Shown here: piece after piece, positions 1 through 4,525 of the stretch
How the letters are laid out: every line of letters begins with the position of its first letter
Position numbering within the stretch: position 1 is the stretch's first letter
Assembly (NCBI GenBank): GCA_900553185.1
Contig: USCT01000046.1
Span: 1-6,267, forward strand
DNA from: an uncultured Bacteroides sp.
GTDB taxonomy: Bacteria; Bacteroidota; Bacteroidia; Bacteroidales; Bacteroidaceae
DNA length: 6,267 bases
Direction: 5' to 3'
Made by a program: the position numbers and the translations under genes
Notes under the pieces: generated by a model
Told to the model about the DNA's origin: nothing
What the model saw: the letters and a program-made list of their open reading frames with translations, nothing else
Database searches by the model: none

Positions 1-63
1 AGAATAGTTAATTTAAAACAAATATTATCCAATTATTTGGATAGCAACATAGAAGCAATATGA
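1..63 (+). CDS. 3' end of an open frame cut by the window edge
   Basis: Frame 1 is open from the first base to a TGA at 61-63 and would encode about 20 residues ending in LDSNIEAI. The stretch is A/T-rich and lacks any recognisable motif, so I cannot assign a family. The stop overlaps an ATG at 60-62 (ATGA), but that ATG opens only 11 codons before a stop. The adjacent frame 2 is open from 53 to 235, so a single-base shift near 60-70 would join the two frames. This may therefore be the 5' part of a broken gene rather than a separate gene. Confidence is low because so little of it lies in the window. Confidence 0.3.
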   Translation, partial: RIVNLKQILSNYLDSNIEAI

Positions 64-235
64 GATTTCATGGTGGGTTATTGGAGTATTTATAACAGGC
101 ATGGCTATATATCATATCACTCAAAAGAACTGGATGCAAAGCCTACTTTTGTTGCTACTGTTTATAGTTCCTAAGCTATTGGTAATGGCTGGTAATAATG
201 TCAGTTCATTTATTTTTCAATTATTTGGAATATGA
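53..235 (+). pseudogene. Short membrane-protein frame, probably frameshifted at its 5' end
   Basis: Frame 2 is open from 53 (just after a TAG at 50-52) to the TGA at 233-235. The first ATG, at 101, would give 44 residues. The translation has two hydrophobic stretches: one ending in WWVIGVFITG just before that ATG, and a second around SLLLLLLFIVPKLLVMAG. The first hydrophobic segment would be cut off if translation began at 101, and no ATG, GTG or TTG lies upstream in frame. This suggests that the true N-terminus was in another frame and was lost by a one-base indel. The TGA overlaps the ATG of the next gene at 232 (ATGA), the arrangement expected of translationally coupled genes. An intact 44-residue protein starting at 101 is the alternative. 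The function is unknown. Confidence 0.4.
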
Positions 236-537
236 GATTATTGGAAGATATAAAAATACCTGTTTGTTTATCAATGAGCATTTGTGCAGTCAGAGCATTT
301 ATACATAGTTTGATAACAGAAGAAGAAAGATATAGCCGTTTATATAATTCAATCTACAAAGAAAGACTGGAATACATTAATACCATTGAGAACTGGCTAT
401 TAATAGTTAGCATATTAATACTTATACCAGCCATTGTTTACAATATCAAGAAGAAAAGAGTAAAGAATTGCTGCTTACTACTCATATTAATAGCTTTAGT
501 GATTCCTTGGATTTCCTCAGTTTATTGTTTTAAATAA
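232..537 (+). CDS. Small hypothetical membrane protein, 101 residues
   Basis: I do not recognise the family. The N-terminal half (about 1-55) is mixed polar and hydrophobic, with a charged stretch, EEERYSRLYNSIYKERLEY, at about 31-49. Two strong hydrophobic segments follow, at about 55-71 (WLLIVSILILIPAIVYN) and 80-99 (CCLLLILIALVIPWISSVYC), separated by a basic KKKRVK loop. The short loop is positively charged, so by the positive-inside rule a membrane hairpin with that loop in the cytoplasm is likely. The start codon overlaps the stop of the upstream frame, and a hairpin terminator follows within a few bases of the stop, so this is the last gene of its transcript. Base composition is much more A/T-rich than in the transporters to the right. 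Small A/T-rich membrane proteins of this kind are often immunity or accessory proteins, but nothing here proves that role. Confidence 0.55.
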   Translation: MRLLEDIKIPVCLSMSICAVRAFIHSLITEEERYSRLYNSIYKERLEYINTIENWLLIVSILILIPAIVYNIKKKRVKNCCLLLILIALVIPWISSVYCFK

Positions 538-538
538 G

Positions 539-579
539 ACAGCATTTGAGCCTAAAAACTCTTATGCTGTTTTTCTTTT
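539..579 (+). terminator. Rho-independent terminator after the small membrane protein
   Basis: ACAGCAT (539-545) pairs with ATGCTGT (564-570), and inside that GAG (548-550) pairs with CTC (559-561) across a TT/TT mismatch, leaving an A-rich loop. A run of T with one C follows (570-579). It starts directly after the stop codon at 535-537. Confidence 0.8.
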
Positions 580-603
580 ATATTGTGCATCAAATATATT
601 AAA

Positions 604-657
604 TTGATTCCTATGTGGATATTAATCGCTATATTTGTAGAGCAGTTTTAAAACTGC
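604..657 (+). promoter_or_regulatory. Possible promoter overlapped at its start site by a 16-bp palindrome
   Basis: TATATTTG at 630-637 fits the Bacteroidota -7 consensus TAnnTTTG, and a TTG at 604-606 lies 23 bases upstream as a possible -33 element. GCAGTTTTAAAACTGC at 642-657 is a perfect palindrome lying where transcription would start, a position suited to a repressor. The next gene downstream is the tRNA-Leu at 806, so the leader would be about 160 bases. In DNA this A/T-rich the -7 match could be chance. Confidence 0.3.
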
Positions 658-805
658 AAGAGATTATTAATTTATTGTCAAACATCTTGGTTTCTTTAGC
701 AGAGTTAAACTGTGAGTTAAACCAAACATTTTTATTACATCGTTTTATATATAAACGAGATAATATAAATAGCTGGTTTATAACACTATAACTGAATATA
801 AGGCT

Positions 806-886
806 GCTCGAATGGTGGAATTGGGCGAGGGACTTAAAATCCCTTGGCCAGTAATGGCTGTGCGGGTTCAAGTCCCGCTTCGAGTA
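806..886 (+). tRNA. tRNA-Leu(UAA) with a shortened D arm, possibly non-functional
   Basis: Acceptor strands are GCTCGAA (806-812) and TTCGAGT (879-885), with a G-T first pair as also found in E. coli tRNA-Leu(UAA), and the discriminator A at 886. The anticodon stem AGGGA/TCCCT (828-832, 840-844) encloses CTTAAAA with anticodon TAA at 835-837. A long class II variable arm (GGCCA/TGGCT, 846-859) and a perfect T arm (GCGGG/CCCGC around TTCAAGT, 862-878) confirm leucine. The D region reads GTGGAATTGGGCG, whereas family members have GTGGAATTGGTAGAC followed by the stem's 3' strand. About five bases, including A21 and part of that strand, are therefore missing, and only one or two D-stem pairs can form. 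A full CCA end is not encoded. Because the D arm supports folding and synthetase recognition, the gene may be a pseudo-tRNA. A good terminator follows. Confidence 0.8.
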
Positions 887-893
887 CAGATAT

Positions 894-936
894 AAACGCT
901 AATTGCTTGGAAATGAGTAGTTAGCGTTTTTCTTTT
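894..936 (+). terminator. Rho-independent terminator of the tRNA-Leu transcript
   Basis: AAACGCTAA (894-902) pairs perfectly with TTAGCGTTT (921-929), followed by a T-rich tail running to 936. It begins eight bases after the tRNA. Confidence 0.85.
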
Positions 937-1187
937 GTCCGACTCTACTCAAGTCATGCCGTTTTGTGCGAAAAAGGCTGTCTGTCATACTTGATAAACA
1001 ACTTTAATTTGCGTCTTAAAATACCGTTATGGCATCTTATCACAAAAATATCACTAAATGATACTTCATGCAGGTTATTCATGTCGCAGAGTCCAGGACG
1101 TTGATTCTGTCTTGAACTTTTTCATCAGAACCTCCTGATATTTTGGACTTAATTTAGTTATCTTATGGAAATCTCAGCACTTTGTTA
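937..1187. other. Intergenic stretch without a convincing gene
   Basis: No frame of useful length is open on either strand. The only notable item is a 16-codon minus-strand frame (1125 down to 1075, MKKFKTESTSWTLRHE) whose ATG lies five bases after a perfect AGGAGG. Since Bacteroidota genes seldom rely on strong Shine-Dalgarno sequences, this may be chance. GTCCA at 1091 and TGGAC at 1144 are complementary and bracket the tiny frame. I see no remnant of a known gene. Confidence 0.5.
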
Positions 1188-1195
1188 TATATTTG
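1188..1195 (+). promoter_or_regulatory. -7 promoter box for the oligopeptide transporter
   Basis: TATATTTG is an exact match to the Bacteroidota -7 element TAnnTTTG. It lies 43 bases before the ATG and would give an A/T-rich leader of about 36 bases, typical of the group. No clear -33 TTTG is visible at the usual distance. Confidence 0.55.
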
Positions 1196-1238
1196 CGGAT
1201 AAATAAAAAATTATTAATCATTAAATCTTCATTGACTT

Positions 1239-2804
1239 ATGTTCAAAAATCATCCAAAAGGTTTGCTGGCTGCAGCAATATCCAACATGGGCGAACGTTT
1301 TGGCTATTACATCATGAATGCCGTGCTGGTGCTGTTTCTCTGCTCAAAATTCGGTCTGAGCGATGAAACCAGTTCCATTATTTATTCAGTATTTTATTGC
1401 GGTATCTATGTATTAAGCCTGGTTGGGGGTATCATCGCCGATAAAACACAAAATTATAAGGCAACTATCATGTCCGGACTGATAGTGATGTCTTTGGGGT
1501 ACGTAATTCTTTCTGTTCCGGTCTTGTCAACAGATGAAAACATCGGCTGGTTGCTGCCGTTGACTTGTGCTGCCTTGTTCCTGATTGCGTTTGGTAACGG
1601 TCTGTTCAAGGGAAACCTGCAGGCAATTGTCGGTCAGATGTATGACAATTATGAAAAGGAGGCCGCAGCAAAAGGACCTGAGGCACTGAAGATTGCCAGA
1701 AGCCGTCGTGATTCTGGATTCCAGATATTCTATGTATTTATCAATGTGGGTGGTCTGATTGCTCCGTTTATCGCTCCGTTGCTGAGAGAATGGTGGCTGA
1801 AAGCGCATAATCTGGCTTACAATGCCGACCTGCCGGCGCTGTGTCATCAGTACCTTCAGGAAGGCGCAGGTATGGCAGCCGACAGTTTCCGTAACATGTC
1901 TGAGCTGGTCGTTAAGGTAGGAGGTACGGTATCGGCCGACATGGAGCCGTTCTGTATGCAGTACCTGGATGTATTCAATACCGGTATTCATTATTCCTTT
2001 ATCGCGTCTGTACTGGCCATGCTGATTTCTTTGTTTATCTTCATCATCAACAGAAAGGTATTCCCTACTCCGGGTAAGAAGACAGCTCAGGAAACCGTAG
2101 GTTACACTGCCGAGGAAAAGGCTGCCATGGCAAAGGAAATCAAGCAGCGTATGTATGCCCTGTTTGCCGTACTGGCCATTGTGATCTTCTTCTGGTTCTC
2201 GTTCCACCAGAACGGACAGTCGCTTTCTCTGTTTGCCCGCGACTTTGTGGTGACGGAAAGTATCGCTCCTGAAATCTGGCAGGCTGTCAATCCGTTCTTC
2301 GTAATTGTGCTGACTCCTATCATCATGTGGTTCTTCGGACTGTTTACCCGTCGTGGTAAGGAAATCTCAACACCTAGAAAGATTGCCATCGGTATGGCTG
2401 TAGCCGGTATCGCTTACCTGTTCCTGGCTATTTATTCGGGTTTGATGGATTATCCCTCAGGTACGGATTTCAAGGCAATGGCCGATTCTGCCAAGGCTGG
2501 CATGAAAGCCGGTCCGTGGGTGCTGATTGTCGTTTATTTCTTCCTGACCGTAGCCGAGCTGTTCATTTCTCCGCTGGGACTTTCTTTCGTGTCGAAGGTG
2601 GCTCCCAAGAACGTGCAGGGATTGTGTCAGGGATTGTGGCTGGGCGCTACTGCCGTAGGTAATATCTTCCTGTGGGTAGGTCCGCTGATGTACAACAAGC
2701 TTCCTATCTGGGAATGCTGGACCGTATTCTTTGTGGTATGTCTGATCTCGATGGGAGTAATGCTGGGAATGGTGAAATGGCTTGAACGTGTTGTCAACTG
2801 CTGA
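1239..2804 (+). CDS. POT/PTR2-family proton-dependent oligopeptide transporter
   Basis: An inner-membrane symporter of the major facilitator superfamily that takes up di- and tripeptides with protons. At 521 residues it has the usual length. Helix 1 carries GERFGYY (18-24), part of the ExxERFxYY motif, but the first Glu is Asn16 here. Helix 2-3 has GGIIADK (63-69). FYVFINVGGL (164-173) matches the PTR2 signature FYxxINxGSL. FWFSFHQNGQSLSLFA (318-333) is the helix 7 motif, and ELFISPLGLSFVSKVAP (440-456) is the helix 10 motif with its conserved Glu and SPxGL. A soluble stretch at about 184-245, between helix 5 and helix 6, is longer than in compact POTs. The ATG at 1239 is the first in frame, starts directly at the conserved MFKNHPKG segment, and has a -7 box 43 bases upstream. 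The gene is monocistronic and ends at a strong terminator. In gut Bacteroidota such transporters feed peptide use. Substrate range cannot be read from sequence. Confidence 0.93.
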   Translation: MFKNHPKGLLAAAISNMGERFGYYIMNAVLVLFLCSKFGLSDETSSIIYSVFYCGIYVLSLVGGIIADKTQNYKATIMSGLIVMSLGYVILSVPVLSTDENIGWLLPLTCAALFLIAFGNGLFKGNLQAIVGQMYDNYEKEAAAKGPEALKIARSRRDSGFQIFYVFINVGGLIAPFIAPLLREWWLKAHNLAYNADLPALCHQYLQEGAGMAADSFRNMSELVVKVGGTVSADMEPFCMQYLDVFNTGIHYSFIASVLAMLISLFIFIINRKVFPTPGKKTAQETVGYTAEEKAAMAKEIKQRMYALFAVLAIVIFFWFSFHQNGQSLSLFARDFVVTESIAPEIWQAVNPFFVIVLTPIIMWFFGLFTRRGKEISTPRKIAIGMAVAGIAYLFLAIYSGLMDYPSGTDFKAMADSAKAGMKAGPWVLIVVYFFLTVAELFISPLGLSFVSKVAPKNVQGLCQGLWLGATAVGNIFLWVGPLMYNKLPIWECWTVFFVVCLISMGVMLGMVKWLERVVNC

Positions 2805-2823
2805 TCACTGACCAGATAGCGTG

Positions 2824-2867
2824 AAAAAGAAAAGGGGTAGGAAATCGTTCGGTTTCCTACCCCTTTT
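2824..2867. terminator. Bidirectional terminator between convergent genes
   Basis: AAAAGGGGTAGGAAA (2830-2844) pairs perfectly over 15 bases with TTTCCTACCCCTTTT (2853-2867) around an 8-base loop, TCGTTCGG. The arms end in A and T runs, and an extra A tract at 2824-2828 extends the T tail on the minus strand. It serves the oligopeptide transporter on the plus strand and the small basic protein on the minus strand, 30 bases after the latter's stop. Confidence 0.9.
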
Positions 2868-2896
2868 GCAATATGGTTTAAAAGTTATTTACTAAA

Positions 2897-3031
2897 TCAA
2901 GCTTGATGAGCAAGCAATTTCTGAAGTTTGCTGTTCAATGCCTGACACATTATACCGTTTCCCATAGCCTGGTAACGTTTGATACGGTACTGTAACATCA
3001 TAATTTCATTTACATTCTTTTTCATACTCAT
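2897..3031 (-). CDS. Small basic protein, 44 residues, unknown function
   Basis: The minus strand encodes MSMKKNVNEIMMLQYR, then IKRYQAMGNGIMCQ, then ALNSKLQKLLAHQA. Seven Lys or Arg against a single Glu make it strongly basic. A helix is likely at about 9-22, a turn at the GNG at 24-26, and a second amphipathic helix at about 27-41, so a helical hairpin is plausible. No transmembrane segment or signal peptide is seen. Two starts are possible: ATG at 3031, or a second ATG at 3025 giving 42 residues from MKKN. Support for a real gene comes from the full set of signals around it: a perfect -7 box at 3116-3109, a leader of about 70 bases with a hairpin just before the start, and a strong terminator 30 bases after the stop. 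Partner and role are unknown; nucleic-acid binding is only a guess from charge. The frame is too short for most gene finders. Confidence 0.65.
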   Translation of the reverse strand: MSMKKNVNEIMMLQYRIKRYQAMGNGIMCQALNSKLQKLLAHQA

Positions 3032-3042
3032 TTGCTTTTTGG

Positions 3043-3063
3043 GCTTTCCGCGTTTCGGAAAGC
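3043..3063 (-). promoter_or_regulatory. Leader hairpin just before the small protein's start codon
   Basis: On the minus strand GCTTTCCG (3063-3056) pairs perfectly with CGGAAAGC (3050-3043) around a five-base AAACG loop. The stem ends 11 bases before the ATG at 3031, so it could limit ribosome access or protect the message. No T run follows it on the minus strand, so it is not an ordinary terminator. Confidence 0.55.
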
Positions 3064-3108
3064 AGGTTTCACATCTATATCTTTTCTACGTCTTTATTAT
3101 TAACGCTG

Positions 3109-3116
3109 CAAAGATA
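3109..3116 (-). promoter_or_regulatory. -7 promoter box for the small basic protein
   Basis: Read on the minus strand, TATCTTTG matches the Bacteroidota TAnnTTTG element exactly, in the very common form TATCTTTGCA. Transcription would start near 3102, giving a leader of about 70 bases that includes the hairpin. I see no clear -33 TTTG. Confidence 0.65.
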
Positions 3117-3192
3117 CAAATTGTTTATGAGAAATATGTTTTATAACATGAAAATATCATTTCTTGCCTTATATTTAACACTACTATAGGTG

Positions 3193-3228
3193 TTTTTGTA
3201 ATCTCCAGATTACAAAAATGTAATATTG
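3193..3228. promoter_or_regulatory. Operator-like overlapping dyads with a possible weak promoter
   Basis: TTTTTGTAATCT (3193-3204) and AGATTACAAAAA (3207-3218) form a perfect 12-bp dyad around CC. The right arm overlaps a second dyad, TTACA (3210-3214) with TGTAA (3219-3223). Three half-sites of type TGTAAT therefore alternate in orientation, as expected for a dimeric repressor of the MarR or TetR kind with cooperative sites. TTTG at 3195-3198 and TAATATTG at 3221-3228 (one mismatch to TAnnTTTG) could be -33 and -7 elements spanning the dyad. No T run follows, so it is not a terminator. The site lies 77 bases upstream of the small-protein -7 box and 239 bases upstream of the DMT-gene -7 box. 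Confidence 0.45.
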
Positions 3229-3466
3229 GAGTGTGTTGACGTAGAAGATAAACAGTCTTGTCCTCATATACGAATGTCCGATTCGGAGGCCGGTCTGAAA
3301 ACGATTTCGTGTTTTTCCTAAAACATGAAGACATATTGATTCAGACGGGCGTTCGTTTTACTTAAAAGGCGAGGACGTTTTGAGATGTGGATATTTTCCG
3401 GTGAAGAATGGAGGGAAAAAGTCTGTTCCGGAGAATGCCGATAGCGGAAATGTGCACCGGATTTCA
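3229..3466. other. Intergenic leader region without a convincing gene
   Basis: Only plus-strand frames of up to about 19 codons are present. A 69-codon minus-strand frame (3125-3334) runs through the dyads and towards the small-gene promoter and has no family features, so I do not accept it as a gene. Composition shifts here from A/T-rich to more G/C-rich. Minor structure: TCCGA-T-TCGGA near 3268. Confidence 0.5.
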
Positions 3467-3474
3467 TACCTTTG
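3467..3474 (+). promoter_or_regulatory. -7 promoter box for the DMT transporter
   Basis: TACCTTTG is an exact TAnnTTTG match, giving a leader of about 60 bases to the ATG at 3543. The leader contains GAGCCGGTC twice (3492-3500 and 3514-3522). No clear -33 element is seen. Confidence 0.5.
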
Positions 3475-3542
3475 TGCCGTTTGAGCGGGTGGAGCCGGTC
3501 GGGGTTTGACGAAGAGCCGGTCTGCCATTCTATGAAAGAAAA

Positions 3543-4475
3543 ATGATAAAAAGCAATATGAATCGTCTGAAAGGTTTCTTTTACGGAATCACCACATCTG
3601 TTACGTTTGGATTGATTCCACTGTTTACGCTGCCGTTGATGCAGCAGGGTATGAGGTTTGATTCCATCCTGTTTTATCGGTTTGTTCTGGCCACTATAGC
3701 CTTGGGTGTTATGATGCTGGTCAAGAAAGAGTCGTTCCGGGTATCGTGGAAAGATGTGCCCTTGTTTGTTCTGCTGGCCTTTTTCTATACCGCCTCTGCC
3801 ATGTTCCTGTTTTGGGGATATGATTTCATGGGGGCGGGGGTGGCTACTACCATTCATTTTACTTATCCGGTCTTTGTAACGTTGCTGATGCTGCTCCTGT
3901 TTCGGGAAAAGGCTTCCTGGGTTACCTGGCTGGCCATTGCGCTGGCCGTTTGTGGAGTCAGCCGCCTGTCGATGGAGGGTTCCGAGTTGAAACTGAATCT
4001 GGCAGGTGTAGGGATAGTTCTGCTGTCGTCTGTAGGATATGCCAGTTACATTGTCGTGGTCAACAAATCACGGCTGAAAGACATGGACAGCCGTAAGCTG
4101 GCTTTTTATGTTTTCGTTTTTACTACCCTGATGTTTGCTGTAAAGAATGCGCTGGGACAGGGTATCCAGCCTGTTGCCGACGGATGGGCATGGGGAAACC
4201 TGGTTCTGCTGGCCGTACTGCCAACTGTTATTTCGAACATCACGCTGTTGCTGTCTGTCCGTTACATCGGTGGTACGCTGACTTCTATTCTGGGGGCCAT
4301 GGAGCCGGTGACTGCCGTTTGTATCGGAGCACTGGTTTTCGGTGAAAAGTTCACGGCACAGGAAGCGGTCGGAATTTTGCTGATTATTATTGCTGTTACC
4401 ATGATTATTCTGACCAGTACCATCCGGCGTACGTTGTCGTCGTTCGTCCGGAAGATTCGTCCGCGTCATGCCTAG
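3543..4475 (+). CDS. DMT-superfamily EamA-type transporter
   Basis: An inner-membrane permease of 310 residues with about ten hydrophobic segments arranged as two EamA repeats of five helices each, roughly 9-140 and 153-292. The first repeat closes with TIHFTYPVFVTLLMLLLFREK (103-123, shown only as a landmark) and the second with the equivalent GAMEPVTAVCIGALVFGEKF at 251-270; the proline-containing helix followed by (F/G)EK is the hallmark of EamA repeats. A short basic tail (RRTLSSFVRKIRPRHA) ends the protein in the cytoplasm. EamA proteins export or import amino acids, nucleosides, sugars and other metabolites, and the substrate cannot be predicted. The start at 3543 is the first ATG in frame; Met6 (3558) is an alternative. 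A four-codon frame ATG AAA GAA AAA TGA at 3532-3546 overlaps the start. The gene is followed after 50 bases by the GH109-like gene on the same strand. Confidence 0.9.
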   Translation: MIKSNMNRLKGFFYGITTSVTFGLIPLFTLPLMQQGMRFDSILFYRFVLATIALGVMMLVKKESFRVSWKDVPLFVLLAFFYTASAMFLFWGYDFMGAGVATTIHFTYPVFVTLLMLLLFREKASWVTWLAIALAVCGVSRLSMEGSELKLNLAGVGIVLLSSVGYASYIVVVNKSRLKDMDSRKLAFYVFVFTTLMFAVKNALGQGIQPVADGWAWGNLVLLAVLPTVISNITLLLSVRYIGGTLTSILGAMEPVTAVCIGALVFGEKFTAQEAVGILLIIIAVTMIILTSTIRRTLSSFVRKIRPRHA

Positions 4476-4493
4476 AAAGTGGCTTCTTTTTTA

Positions 4494-4501
4494 TAGCTTT
4501 G
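4494..4501 (+). promoter_or_regulatory. Possible internal -7 box before the GH109-like gene
   Basis: TAGCTTTG matches TAnnTTTG exactly and lies in the 50-base gap between the two genes, 24 bases before the ATG. The leader would be under 20 bases. It suggests that the second gene may be transcribed alone as well as from the upstream promoter. Confidence 0.45.
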
Positions 4502-4525
4502 TAGCAGGAACAGAATTTCTCGTTT

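Noticed and set aside
629..871. 80-codon minus-strand frame
   Set aside because: It runs across the tRNA-Leu and the A/T-rich spacer and has no domain, membrane or composition features of a real protein.
806..886. tRNA 3' end as a proven attachment site
   Set aside because: No second copy of the tRNA 3' end, integrase or element boundary is present in the window, so integration is only a hypothesis.
1527..2207. 226-codon minus-strand frame inside the oligopeptide transporter
   Set aside because: The opposite strand encodes conserved POT motifs throughout; the antisense translation is rich in Arg, Gln and His with no fold-like pattern.
3193..3218. Reading the 12-bp dyad as a transcription terminator
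   Set aside because: No T run follows on either strand beyond the stem, the loop is only two bases, and no gene ends nearby.
3125..3334. 69-codon minus-strand frame
   Set aside because: It passes through the regulatory dyads and ends close to the small-gene promoter; no homology-like features are seen and composition changes within it.
3318..3857. 179-codon minus-strand frame
   Set aside because: It overlaps the start of the DMT transporter and its promoter; the translation is low-complexity polar and typical of antisense to a membrane-protein gene.
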